Source of the DNA: Methanosphaera cuniculi
GTDB taxonomy: Archaea > Methanobacteriota > Methanobacteria > Methanobacteriales > Methanobacteriaceae
DNA length: 64,000 bases
NCBI RefSeq assembly: GCF_003149675.1
Contig: NZ_LWMS01000042.1
Location: 113,459-177,458 of the forward strand
Direction: 5' to 3'
The translations under genes were made by a program, and so were the position numbers. The notes beneath the pieces were generated by a model, which made no database searches, was not told where the DNA came from, and was given only the letters and a program-made list of their open reading frames with translations. Shown here piece after piece: positions 39,857 through 49,690 of this stretch (the first letter of the stretch is position 1; each line of letters begins with the position of its first letter).

Positions 39857-41083
39857 ATGAAAATATTAGTAGTACAGGAATCTGACTGGATAAAAAGAAA
39901 TCCCCATCAACAACACCACCTCATGGAACTACTAGGACTCAGAGGACACCAAATACGTGTAATAGACTATGAAGTAGACTGGAAACAGGATAAAAAAGAT
40001 GGAGATAAAATAAAAAGTGACAGACAGGTTTTTAAAAATTATAAAAAAGTATACAATACAGATAATGTTACAGTAATAAGACCACCACTCATTAAACTAC
40101 CAGTCATAAACTATATATCCATATTACACTACCATAAACAGGAAATAAAAAGGCAAATAAAAGAATTTGAACCTGATATAATCATAGGATTTGGAATACT
40201 AAATGCTAATATAGCATCAAAACTAGCACGAAAACATAACATACCATTTGTCTACTACTTCATCGATGTATTACACCAGTTAATACCAGAAAAAAGTTTT
40301 AGAAGTATAGGAAAAAGAATGACTAAAAAAACAATAAAAAATTCATCCTATGTACTTACAATAAACCGTAAACTTAATGAAACAGCAGTAGAAATGGGTG
40401 CAGATCCACATCATATGAGTATTATTGATGCTGGAATAAACTTAAAACAATTTGATTATAAAAAACATGGTGGATTTAAGATAAGAAAACGATTTAACAT
40501 CAAAAATGATGATATTGTACTTTTCTTCATGGGATTTTTATATAACTTTGCAGGACTAAAAGAACTTGCAATAGAACTAGGACGAAACAAGGATAAATAC
40601 CATAATATTAAACTCTTAATTGTTGGAGATGGAGATGCACTAGAAGCACTAAAACTCATACAGAAAAAATATAACCTAGAAGGACAACTAATACTAACAG
40701 GACGTCAAAAATACACAATAATACCAGATCTTATAGGTGCAAGTGATATTTGTATACTACCTGCATATAAAGATGAAGTAATAATGCAAGATATTGTACC
40801 TATAAAAATCTATGAATATATGGCAATGAAAAAACCAGTAATTGCAACAAAACTACCAGGACTTATGGCAGAATTTGGGGAACGTAATGGTCTTGTATAT
40901 ATTAACAGACCTGAGGAAGTACTTGATGTTGTACAAACACGTCTTCGTAACAAACGTGAAATTGTAAAAATAGGATCAGATGGATATAACTTTGTTGAAG
41001 ATAATGACTGGCGTAAATTAACATTACAATTTGAAGGAATACTCGAAGATCTAGTATTAGACTTACTACTAAAAGAAATATAA
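39857..41083 (+). CDS. Glycosyltransferase family 4
   Basis: This 408-residue GT-B enzyme has an N-terminal acceptor domain starting KILVVQESDWIKRNPHQQHH. The C-terminal donor domain contains LLIVGDGDALEALK, then LTGR, then VPIKIYEYMAMKKPVIAT, which is the nucleotide-sugar binding helix with its glutamate. The first glutamate of the usual E-x7-E pair is replaced by Asp. It probably adds a sugar to a lipid-linked glycan at the inner face of the membrane. It is the first of three GT4 genes in a row and follows the epimerase by about 100 bases. Confidence 0.87.
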   Translation: MKILVVQESDWIKRNPHQQHHLMELLGLRGHQIRVIDYEVDWKQDKKDGDKIKSDRQVFKNYKKVYNTDNVTVIRPPLIKLPVINYISILHYHKQEIKRQIKEFEPDIIIGFGILNANIASKLARKHNIPFVYYFIDVLHQLIPEKSFRSIGKRMTKKTIKNSSYVLTINRKLNETAVEMGADPHHMSIIDAGINLKQFDYKKHGGFKIRKRFNIKNDDIVLFFMGFLYNFAGLKELAIELGRNKDKYHNIKLLIVGDGDALEALKLIQKKYNLEGQLILTGRQKYTIIPDLIGASDICILPAYKDEVIMQDIVPIKIYEYMAMKKPVIATKLPGLMAEFGERNGLVYINRPEEVLDVVQTRLRNKREIVKIGSDGYNFVEDNDWRKLTLQFEGILEDLVLDLLLKEI

Positions 41084-41169
41084 AAAAATGGAATAAAAAA
41101 ATTAACCACCATTAATATCCACTCCCCTTTTTATCTTTTTTAAAATATTTTTTTGAGAATTGATTATAT

Positions 41170-42300
41170 ATGAATATCTTACAAGTTATACCATACTTCA
41201 CATTTGCACGTGGAGGAGATGTTGCTGTTTGCTACAATCTAGCACGACAACTAACAAAAAAAGGACATAATGTAACAATACTAACAACTAACTTTGAATA
41301 TAACCCAGAAGATACAGATGCTATTAAAAATCTCAAAATGGTACCTGTTGATTATAAGTTTAATTTTGCATTATTTATCTACACACCACTTATGAAAAAA
41401 TGGCTTGATGAAAACATAACAAACTTTGATATTATTCATCTTCATGAATTTAGATCTTATCAGAATAATATTGTTATGAAATATGCATGTAAATATAATA
41501 TTCCATATATTATAGAGCCTCACACATCTACTCCAACTCATGTTGGTAGTACTTATTTTAAGAAGATTTATGATCTCATTTATGGTAAACGTTTAATGCG
41601 TAATGCTAGTGGTGTTATTGCAGTATCAGAATATGAGGCTAAATATGATCGTCTGATGCGTAGTGATAATATTGATGTTATCTATAATGGAATGGACTTT
41701 GATGAATTTAAAAATCTTGATAATATAAATTATGATAAAATAGATCAACCTTATATTTTATATCTTGGTCGTCTTGATAAACTTAAAGGAATTAACCATA
41801 TAATAGAAGCATTTAGCAAATTACCACCCGAATTTAGTAATTATAAACTCATAATTGCTGGTAAAATTAATGATTATAAAAAAACATTAGATGAAATAAT
41901 ACAAAAACATAACCTTAAAGATCGTGTAATATTTACAGGCTTTATTAAACAATCAGAGAAAATTGCACTTTTTAAGGATGCAAGCTTATTTGTTAATCCT
42001 GTTAAATATATGGGAGGAGTATCTCTCACTGTATTTGAATCAATACTAGCTGGAACTCCTGTTATTGTAACACGACAGTCTGGTGAGGTAATTGAAAAGA
42101 TTGATGCAGGATTAATTGTTAAATATGCTGATGTTGATGAACTTAAAGATACTATGATTAAATCATTAACAGATGAAAAACTCACCCAAAAACAGCTTGA
42201 AAACGGACAAAATTACATCTACAACAATCTAAGCTGGAGTGATGTAACAGATAAAATAATAGAAGTATATAAAAAACATGTAAATAAAGGAGATATATGA
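41170..42300 (+). CDS. Glycosyltransferase family 4
   Basis: This 376-residue GT-B enzyme has an N-terminus ILQVIPYFTFARGGDVAVCYNLARQL, the typical glycine-rich acceptor loop. The donor domain contains LYLGRLDKLKGI, then IIAGK, then a loop SLTVFESILAGTPVIV with the conserved glutamate. It ends in ATGA overlap with the next gene, so the two are translationally coupled. Codon use shifts from A-ending at both ends to T-ending in the middle (about 41440-42000). Acceptor and donor are not evident. Confidence 0.88.
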   Translation: MNILQVIPYFTFARGGDVAVCYNLARQLTKKGHNVTILTTNFEYNPEDTDAIKNLKMVPVDYKFNFALFIYTPLMKKWLDENITNFDIIHLHEFRSYQNNIVMKYACKYNIPYIIEPHTSTPTHVGSTYFKKIYDLIYGKRLMRNASGVIAVSEYEAKYDRLMRSDNIDVIYNGMDFDEFKNLDNINYDKIDQPYILYLGRLDKLKGINHIIEAFSKLPPEFSNYKLIIAGKINDYKKTLDEIIQKHNLKDRVIFTGFIKQSEKIALFKDASLFVNPVKYMGGVSLTVFESILAGTPVIVTRQSGEVIEKIDAGLIVKYADVDELKDTMIKSLTDEKLTQKQLENGQNYIYNNLSWSDVTDKIIEVYKKHVNKGDI

Positions 42301-43487
42301 TTAAAATGACACATATTCTACTAATTTCACATGACATACCATCAATGAGTGTAGGTGCAACAATACCAATATATCATATGATAAAAAATCTATCAACACA
42401 ATATGACATCACGCTTGTTTGTTTTAATTCAAAAAAATATGATATAAAACCACTAGAAAAACATCTAAGTAATATTATATTACTCGATAATCCCGTGTAT
42501 GATAGTTTTAAAGATCAATTCACATATACTTTTAAAAATATGTTATCATATGATAACATTAAAATGCGTAGTTTTTTTAACTACTATTATCATCCAAAGA
42601 TGAGTGAAATAATAAAAGATACACTAAGATGTAATGAATATGATATTATAATAACAGATATGCCAATGGCATTTTATGTAAAAAACATTAAAAAACCTAA
42701 AATTGTATATGCATTTGATGCTGTGGGAGATTATAATCATCATATGGCAAAAAAGGCAACAAGTATACAATCTAAGCTTTATTGGTATCTTAACTACATG
42801 AAAATTCATCAATATGAAAAATGTTACAACAAGTTTGATGAATGTATAGTTGTAAATAATAAGGATAAAAAACTTCTTGAACGTTTTATTAAAACACCTG
42901 TTAGTGTTGTTGCAAATGGTGTAGATATTGAATATTTTAAAAATAAGAACAACAGACGCATACGACAACTTGTTTTTGTAGGTGATATGAGTACACCTCC
43001 TAATAATGATGCTGTTCGTTATTTTGTTGATGAAATATATCCACTTATACTTAGAGAAGTTAATATTCCACTTAAAATTATTGGACGAAATCCAACAGAT
43101 TATATAAAATCATTAGATGATGATCCTAATATTACAGTTACAGGTAGTGTGGATGATATACGAAAACATCTTAATCCTGGTTCTATCTTTATTACTCCAA
43201 TGATATCAGGTACTGGTATTAAAAATAAAATTCTTGAAGCTATGAGTATGAGCTTATCTGTTGTAAGTACCAGGACTGGTATAAGTGGAATTAATGCTGT
43301 TAATGGTCATGACTTTCTGCTTGCTGATACACCAGAGGAATTTAAAGATGCAATACTAAGGCTAATATATGATGATAATCTTAACCGTCGTATTGCTGAA
43401 AATGCACGAGTATATGTTAAAAATAATTATTCATGGATTAATGCTTCAAATAAGATCATACATCTTATTAAAAAAAATATTAAATAA
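42297..43487 (+). CDS. Glycosyltransferase family 4-like
   Basis: This 396-residue protein has a GT-B layout. The N-terminus HILLISHDIPSMSVGATIPI leads the acceptor domain. The C-terminal donor domain includes FVGDMSTPPNNDAVRYF, IIGRNP, and GTGIKNKILEAMSMSLSVV, which carries the phosphate-binding Lys and the conserved Glu. It is of the type in which GxKxKxLEAM replaces the standard E-x7-E motif. It overlaps the previous gene by 4 bases. An in-frame ATG at 42306 could be the real start. It ends the operon of epimerase plus three glycosyltransferases. Confidence 0.85.
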   Translation: MIKMTHILLISHDIPSMSVGATIPIYHMIKNLSTQYDITLVCFNSKKYDIKPLEKHLSNIILLDNPVYDSFKDQFTYTFKNMLSYDNIKMRSFFNYYYHPKMSEIIKDTLRCNEYDIIITDMPMAFYVKNIKKPKIVYAFDAVGDYNHHMAKKATSIQSKLYWYLNYMKIHQYEKCYNKFDECIVVNNKDKKLLERFIKTPVSVVANGVDIEYFKNKNNRRIRQLVFVGDMSTPPNNDAVRYFVDEIYPLILREVNIPLKIIGRNPTDYIKSLDDDPNITVTGSVDDIRKHLNPGSIFITPMISGTGIKNKILEAMSMSLSVVSTRTGISGINAVNGHDFLLADTPEEFKDAILRLIYDDNLNRRIAENARVYVKNNYSWINASNKIIHLIKKNIK

Positions 43488-44104
43488 ATACTATGACTAT
43501 GTTATTTCAAGGATAGATATTACTTTTTTTTAATTTTTTATAATACAATAATGTTTCTCTTTTTTATTGAAATTATAAAGATATATTTAATTTATAAAGA
43601 AATATAAAAATTATACTTCTCTTTTTTTATATATCTAAAGAAACAGTGCTAATATTTATTAAATAAAAAAAAGTAAAATTAAAATATAAAAAATAGCTTA
43701 ATTAAAATTAAAGAATATTTTAATAAAAAAATAAGGTTTTGAAGAAAATCTATAATTTTTTTAGAAAATAAGTAATAAAAATTCAATTCTTTAAAAACAA
43801 TAATGATACATAAAAAAAATCATATAACAATTGATTCAAAACACATACAGATAAGACCTCACAACGCACAAAAAAGAACCAAAATTCGGTATAAAATTTG
43901 AATACTAATAATAAAATATATCAAAAGTACAAACTCAAAAAATATATTTTATAATATTTATCAATCAATTCCATGAAAAAAGTAAAAAAATAGGATCTCT
44001 ACAAAGCCTAAAAATAAAATATTCTTCTCTTCATTTTTTTAAAGTCTTGATGAAATTTTAGAAAAAAAGAAGATGAATCAAAAAAAATTGGAGATTACTT
44101 ACTT
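43488..44104 (+). other. Gene-less stretch before the fifth adhesin gene
   Basis: About 600 bases of A/T-rich sequence without a credible gene, RNA gene or G tract. A TATA-like AATATATTTTATAA near 43940 lies about 160 bases before the adhesin start, similar to the spacing at genes A, B and D. The MIFYE mini-ORF and the conserved leader are absent. Confidence 0.55.
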
Positions 44105-45766
44105 ATGAAATACAAAAAATCTAAATTTTTATTAATAGGATTACTTGTACTTTCAATACTAATAAGCATAAGTGCAATCAACGCAACAGATAATAATACA
44201 ATCAACATAAACACAATAACAGCAAACAATACACAAGACACAATAAACACACAAACCTCCAACAATAATAATGAAAAGAGTATTAAAAGTACAATAAAAT
44301 CAGAAAATAAAAATAAGACTGTGAAAAAAGAAAACACAGCAAACAACTATGAAGAACTATACAACACAATCGAAACAATCAAGAATACAGGAACAAACAG
44401 TGAAGAAACAATAACACTAAGTCCAGGAAATTATAATATAACAAAACCAATAAACTGGGGAAACACAACACAAACAACAAAAACCTTAATAATCAATGGA
44501 AATGGAATAACACTAGATGGAGAAGGAAAATACCAATTTATAACAGTAGAAAGAGAATACACACTGAATCTAGAAAATATAAAAATCCAAAATTGTAACA
44601 GCACATACGGAGCAATAATATATAACAATGGAACTGTAACAATAAAAAACTCAACATTCATAAATAACACAGGGAAAGATCATGGTGGAGTAAACTATAA
44701 CAACAAAGGTACTTTAACTATAACACATTCAAATTTCACAAATAACAATGCAACAAATAATGGTGGAGTAAACTATAACAACAATGGTAATTTAACTATA
44801 ACAAATTCAAACTTCACAAATAACCATGCAACAAATGGTGGAGTAAACTATAACAACTATGGTAATTTAACTATAACAAATTCAAACTTCACAAATAACA
44901 ATGCACAATTGAGGAGTGGAGTAAACTACAACTATGGTAATTTAGACATAAACTTATCTAATTTTATAAATAACACATCAGCAAATGGTGGAGTAAACTA
45001 TAACTATAAAAATTTAACTATAACAGATTCAAACTTCACAAATAACCATGTAACAAATGATGGTGGAGTAAACGGTAACATTGGTAATTTAACTATAACA
45101 GATTCAAACTTCATAAATAACCATGCAAATGTTGGAGGAATAAACTATAACAACAAGGGTAATTTAACTATAACAAATTCAAACTTCACAAATAACCATG
45201 CAACAAATGGTGGAGTAAACTGTAACAATGGTACCTTAACCATAACAGGTTCAAACTTCACAAATAACCATGCAGTAAATGGTGGAGTAAACAATAATAC
45301 TAGTAATTTAACTATAACAGATTCAAACTTCACAAATAACAATGCAACACATGGTGGAGTAAACAATAACAATGGGATCTTAACTATAACAAATTCAAAC
45401 TTCACAAATAACAATGCAACACATGGTGGAGTAAATAATAACAATGGTAATTTAGACATAAACTTATCTAATTTTATAAATAACACATCAGAAAATGGTG
45501 GAGTAAACAATAACAATGGTAATTTAGACATAAACTTATCTAATTTTATAAATAACACATCAGAAAATGGTGGAGTAAACAATAACAACAATGGTAATTT
45601 AACTATAACAAATTCAAACTTCACAAATAACAATGCAACAAATAATGGTGGAGTAAACAATAACAATGGGATCTTAACTATAACAGGTTCAAACTTTAAA
45701 GGTAATACAGCAATAGAAAAGGAGGATGTAACTATAATAATAACTATGCTAATATGTCTATCATAG
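44105..45766 (+). CDS. Adhesin-like protein E, N-terminal 553 residues (frameshifted gene)
   Basis: Signal peptide about 1-27 (cut near AINA), a short linker, a start of beta-helix (to about 190), then fourteen near-identical turns of 22-25 residues with the pattern GGVNYNN-GNLTITNSNFTNN. The gene is cut near its repeat end: after GNTAIEK the frame reads EDVTIIITMLICLS and stops, while restoring one A at AGAAAAGGAGG (45717-45720) gives GGCNYNNNYANMSIIDSNF, which runs into the next frame. GGAG (44090-44093) lies 11 nt before the ATG. It stands between two glycosyltransferase groups, away from the tandem array. Confidence 0.82.
   Translation: MKYKKSKFLLIGLLVLSILISISAINATDNNTININTITANNTQDTINTQTSNNNNEKSIKSTIKSENKNKTVKKENTANNYEELYNTIETIKNTGTNSEETITLSPGNYNITKPINWGNTTQTTKTLIINGNGITLDGEGKYQFITVEREYTLNLENIKIQNCNSTYGAIIYNNGTVTIKNSTFINNTGKDHGGVNYNNKGTLTITHSNFTNNNATNNGGVNYNNNGNLTITNSNFTNNHATNGGVNYNNYGNLTITNSNFTNNNAQLRSGVNYNYGNLDINLSNFINNTSANGGVNYNYKNLTITDSNFTNNHVTNDGGVNGNIGNLTITDSNFINNHANVGGINYNNKGNLTITNSNFTNNHATNGGVNCNNGTLTITGSNFTNNHAVNGGVNNNTSNLTITDSNFTNNNATHGGVNNNNGILTITNSNFTNNNATHGGVNNNNGNLDINLSNFINNTSENGGVNNNNGNLDINLSNFINNTSENGGVNNNNNGNLTITNSNFTNNNATNNGGVNNNNGILTITGSNFKGNTAIEKEDVTIIITMLICLS
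44670..45700 (+). repeat. Fourteen in-frame beta-helix repeats in adhesin gene E
   Basis: Units of 66-75 bases, each encoding a GGVN start and an SNFTNN end. Two neighbouring units (from about 45434) are exact 72-base copies. The repeats form one continuous reading frame, so they are coding repeats and not an RNA-type array. Confidence 0.9.
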
Positions 45767-48537
45767 ATTCTAACTTTACTGAAAATAAACTTATAGGAAG
45801 AAGTGTAATTTATAGTGATGGAACTCTCATTGTTAATAATTCAAATTTCATTAATAGTTATGATTCTAATGGTACTACCATTTATGATACTAATTCCTTA
45901 ATTATTGGTAATTCATCCATAATTATTAATTTTGAAGTAGAACCTTTAAAATTAACCACGATCAAATCTCCAATAGTTTACACCAAAATTACTCCAAATG
46001 AAGTAAACTTCACAATAAATAACAATGAAACATACACAACATCTGAAGATGAAAACTTTAAAACAACACAAATATTAGGATTTGGAAATAACACAGTTCA
46101 AATAACATCAGATGATCCAATATATGATACAAATACAATTCAATTAAAATATGAAGTTATATCAAAAGTAACAATACAAAACCAGACACTACCAACTACA
46201 ACAATAAAAACATTAACAAACAAAACAATAAAAGAAGAAATAAAAGATACAAATGGAAATACCCTGATTAAAAACATAAAAGCAACAGTAACAATATTAG
46301 ATAAAACATATAACACAACAATTACAAATGGAACTCTTAACATTCAACTTGAAACAGACAAACTACCAAGCGAAATATATAATATTACAATAACAATCCC
46401 AGAAAATGAATACTACTACGAAGCAACAATAAAACAACAATTAAACATTGAAAAAAGAATCATACAAAACCAGACACTACCAACTACAACAATAAAAATA
46501 CAAGAAAACTACACAATAAACACAATAGTAAAAGATGAAAATGGAAATCCACTCGTAGGAACAAACAATGTAACAATCCAAATAAACAATGAAACAATAA
46601 AAACAACAATAACAGATGGAGTTTTAAACATAGTACTTCCAACAGATAAAATGGAAGCAAATACCTATACATTCACAGTAAATATAGAAGAAAACAACAT
46701 ATACAACGCAGGTCAAATAACAGGAACACTAACAATTCAAAAACGTGATGCAAACATAACAATGAATGTAACAATACCAGTAACAACTGGAAATGTAATA
46801 GCAAATGTAACAGTGACAGATAATGGAAATCCAGTAAATGGTAGTGTAATATTTAAAGTTGACAATGAAACATTCAATGTGACAATAGTAGATGGAAAAG
46901 CACAACTAAACTACACACTACCAAGTGATATAGAAGCTGGAGAACATAACATAACAGCAGAACTTGAAAATCCAATATACAATGCAAATAATATAACAGG
47001 AACATTTACAGTTACAAAACTAGATATTGCAAATACAACAATCAATGCAACAATAAAAACACTAGAAAACTATACAATAAATACAATAATAAAAGATACA
47101 AATGGAAATCCACTCGTAGGAACAAACAATGTAACAGTTGAAATAAATGGTGAAACAATAAAAACAACAATAACAGATGGAGTTTTAAACATAACACTTC
47201 CAACAGACAAACTACCAAGCGAAATATATAATATTACAATAACAATCCCAGAAAATAAATACTACTACGAAGCAACAATAAAACAACAATTAAACATTGA
47301 AAAAAGAATCATACAAAACCAGACACTACCAACTACAACAATAAAAACATTAACAAACAAAACAATAAGTATAGTTATTAATGATACTGAAGGTAATACT
47401 TTATCTGGAAATATTAAAGCTGTAGTTAAAATTAATGGAGTAACACAAATAAGAACTACAATAGTAAATGGATTATTAAATGTTACACTTAAAACAGACA
47501 CATTTAAAAATAAAAATTACGAAATAACAATAGTAGTTGGAGAAACAGGATATTATACAAGAGCTGAAATAAAACAACAATTAAACATTGAAAAAAGAAT
47601 CATACAAAACCAGACACTACCAACTACAACAATAAAAACATTAACAAACAAAACAATAAGTATAGTTATTAATGATACTGAAGGTAATACTTTATCTGGA
47701 AATATTAAAGCTGTAGTTAAAATTAATGGAGTAACACAAATAAGAACTACAATAGTAAATGGATTATTAAATGTTACACTTAAAACAGACACATTTAAAA
47801 ATAAAAATTACGAAATAACAATAGTAGTTGGAGAAACAGGATATTATACAAGAGCTGAAATAAAACAACAATTAACAATACAAAAAATACAACTAGAAAC
47901 TTTAAAAATAACAACAACTACAAAATATTCATACGATAATCTAATTGTAAATGTAAAAATACAAGATAAACAAGCTAATCTTGTAAATAATGGATATGTA
48001 ATCTTTAAGGTAGATGGACTAACATTAAAAGATGCAACAGGCAATTCAATAAAAGTAAAAGTAGAAAATGGAACAGCCATACTTAACATAACTAAAACAT
48101 TAACAACAAGACAACACAATTTAACAGTAGTATATGATGGAGAAAATATATATGAACAAACAAGAGAAACAATAAACTTCACAATAAAAAAAAGAGCATT
48201 ACAAAACATAACAATTAATAATATAACACAACTAAAAGGACAAAACACAAAAATAAACATAACATTAAAAGACCAATTTAATGAACAAATAAAAGGAGAA
48301 ACAAAAATAGCTGTTAAAATCAATGAAAAAACGTCTACACAAACAACAATAAAAGACGGACAATTAGAAATAGAAATTCCAACAGAAAAACTAAATCAGA
48401 AAACATACCCTATAACAATAAAAATCGAAGAAAACCATGAATATAAATCACTGCCAATAGAATTTAACATAACAATAATAACAGAAAAATTAATAAAACA
48501 AACAACAGTAGGGGAAAAATATACAATAACAGCATGA
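45754..48537 (+). CDS. C-terminal fragment of adhesin gene E (about nine Ig-like modules)
   Basis: This 927-residue frame has no signal peptide. Residues 1-55 finish the beta-helix (SIIDSNFTEN, VNNSNFINS). About nine Ig-like modules follow, several beginning QNQTLPTTTIKT or with an IANTTINATIK variant. Two adjacent modules are exact 291-base duplicates (47277-47858). Modules near 46740-47040 are nearly identical to those of gene C around 23640-23940. The frame overlaps the first fragment and should be its continuation. The ending (VGEKYTITA) differs from the VSTLILE tail of A, B and D, and no membrane or wall anchor is visible. Confidence 0.78.
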   Translation: MSIIDSNFTENKLIGRSVIYSDGTLIVNNSNFINSYDSNGTTIYDTNSLIIGNSSIIINFEVEPLKLTTIKSPIVYTKITPNEVNFTINNNETYTTSEDENFKTTQILGFGNNTVQITSDDPIYDTNTIQLKYEVISKVTIQNQTLPTTTIKTLTNKTIKEEIKDTNGNTLIKNIKATVTILDKTYNTTITNGTLNIQLETDKLPSEIYNITITIPENEYYYEATIKQQLNIEKRIIQNQTLPTTTIKIQENYTINTIVKDENGNPLVGTNNVTIQINNETIKTTITDGVLNIVLPTDKMEANTYTFTVNIEENNIYNAGQITGTLTIQKRDANITMNVTIPVTTGNVIANVTVTDNGNPVNGSVIFKVDNETFNVTIVDGKAQLNYTLPSDIEAGEHNITAELENPIYNANNITGTFTVTKLDIANTTINATIKTLENYTINTIIKDTNGNPLVGTNNVTVEINGETIKTTITDGVLNITLPTDKLPSEIYNITITIPENKYYYEATIKQQLNIEKRIIQNQTLPTTTIKTLTNKTISIVINDTEGNTLSGNIKAVVKINGVTQIRTTIVNGLLNVTLKTDTFKNKNYEITIVVGETGYYTRAEIKQQLNIEKRIIQNQTLPTTTIKTLTNKTISIVINDTEGNTLSGNIKAVVKINGVTQIRTTIVNGLLNVTLKTDTFKNKNYEITIVVGETGYYTRAEIKQQLTIQKIQLETLKITTTTKYSYDNLIVNVKIQDKQANLVNNGYVIFKVDGLTLKDATGNSIKVKVENGTAILNITKTLTTRQHNLTVVYDGENIYEQTRETINFTIKKRALQNITINNITQLKGQNTKINITLKDQFNEQIKGETKIAVKINEKTSTQTTIKDGQLEIEIPTEKLNQKTYPITIKIEENHEYKSLPIEFNITIITEKLIKQTTVGEKYTITA
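47277..47858 (+). repeat. Exact tandem duplication of a 291-base Ig module
   Basis: Bases 47277-47567 and 47568-47858 read the same throughout. Each encodes one 97-residue Ig-like module. A short partial copy follows to about 47874. Perfect identity points to a recent event or ongoing homogenisation. Confidence 0.92.
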
Positions 48538-48878
48538 AATAAATAATCTCAGAAAAAAAATAAAATAGGAAGGATATAAAAAAAATATTATCAATAATTT
48601 TCTTCCTTTTACTTATTTCTTTTTTTTTCATTATTATCTGAAAAATTATTATCACTACTTTTTTTCTTTTTCCTAAAATTTTTTTTATATGTTTTTAATA
48701 AAAATAATAATACTTTTTTTTCTTTAAAATAAAACTTGATAAAAGTTAAAAATAATACTACTATAAAAGCTTATAATATAATTTAACAAATATTATAAAT
48801 AAAGAAAAAAAGAAAGAAGATTTTTTTTATCATTAGTTAAAAAAAGAATTAAATAAAAAAAAAAGGGAATTAAAAAAT
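48538..48878 (+). other. Gene-less A/T-rich stretch
   Basis: No gene, RNA gene or clear repeat. It contains several T runs after adhesin gene E that may stop transcription, and a TATA-like ATTATAAATA near 48791 that may serve the gene at 48879. Confidence 0.45.
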
Positions 48879-49562
48879 ATGAAAGTATCATTTGTTATAC
48901 CAGCTTTAAATGAGGAAGGAATTGTTGGAAAAACCATAAAAAGTATACCAAAAAAACAAATACAAGATAAAGGATATGATGTTGAAATAATAGTTGTAAA
49001 TAACAATTCAACAGATAATACACAAAAAGAAGCAGAAGATGCTGGAGCTACAGTATATCTTGAAATGAAACGTGGATATGGAAATGCTTATAAAAGAGGA
49101 TTTAAAGAAGCAACAGGTGACATTATTATAATGGGAGATGCAGATGGAACATATCCTCTTGAACAATCACAGGAGTTTATTGATAAAATTGTAGATGAAC
49201 ATTGTGATTTTGTTATAGGATCAAGATTTGATGGAACAATAGAAGATGGAGCAATGCCAGCATTACATCAGTATATTGGAAATCCTATGTTAACAAAAAT
49301 GTTAAACATACTTTTCAACTGTAACTATTCAGATACTCATTGTGGAATGCGTGCATTTACAAAAGATGCAGTAAATAAGATGAATCTTACAGCAGATGGT
49401 ATGGAATTTGCAATAGAAATGGTAATTGAAGCATCAGAAAAGAATCTTAAAATAAGTGAAATACCAATCTATTATCGTAAACGTGGTGGAGGAGAAGCTA
49501 AGCTAAGCTCATTTAATGATGGATGGAGACACATTAAATACATGCTACAAAGAAGATTCTAA
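48879..49562 (+). CDS. Glycosyltransferase family 2, polyprenyl-phosphate sugar synthase type
   Basis: This 227-residue GT-A enzyme resembles dolichyl-phosphate mannose/glucose synthases. Motifs in order: [11 protein letters not shown] (residues 3-13), [20 protein letters not shown], the metal site DAD at 87-89 in MGDADGTYP, and GSRFDG. There are no C-terminal membrane helices, so it is the soluble or peripheral type. Such enzymes load a sugar onto the lipid carrier used for glycans or protein glycosylation on the outer face. GGGA lies 10 nt before the ATG. It stands first in the second glycan block. Sugar specificity is not visible. Confidence 0.88.
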   Translation: MKVSFVIPALNEEGIVGKTIKSIPKKQIQDKGYDVEIIVVNNNSTDNTQKEAEDAGATVYLEMKRGYGNAYKRGFKEATGDIIIMGDADGTYPLEQSQEFIDKIVDEHCDFVIGSRFDGTIEDGAMPALHQYIGNPMLTKMLNILFNCNYSDTHCGMRAFTKDAVNKMNLTADGMEFAIEMVIEASEKNLKISEIPIYYRKRGGGEAKLSSFNDGWRHIKYMLQRRF

Positions 49563-49690
49563 AAACAAAGTAAAACCTTCTTTTATAAATAAACACCTCT
49601 CTTTTTTTTGATTACTTTCATATTTTTTTTTAAACACAAATTTTTTTTATTTAATTAATACATAATTTTTTTAGGAGTTAGGATATTTAC

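Noticed and set aside
45145..45666. Long antisense reading frame (173 codons) opposite adhesin gene E
   Set aside because: It mirrors the regular repeats of the sense gene, has no start signals, and its product is only a repetitive hydrophobic pattern.
44670..45700. Regularly spaced repeats that might suggest a CRISPR array
   Set aside because: Units are contiguous, vary in length by whole codons and stay in one frame. There are no unique spacers and no cas genes.
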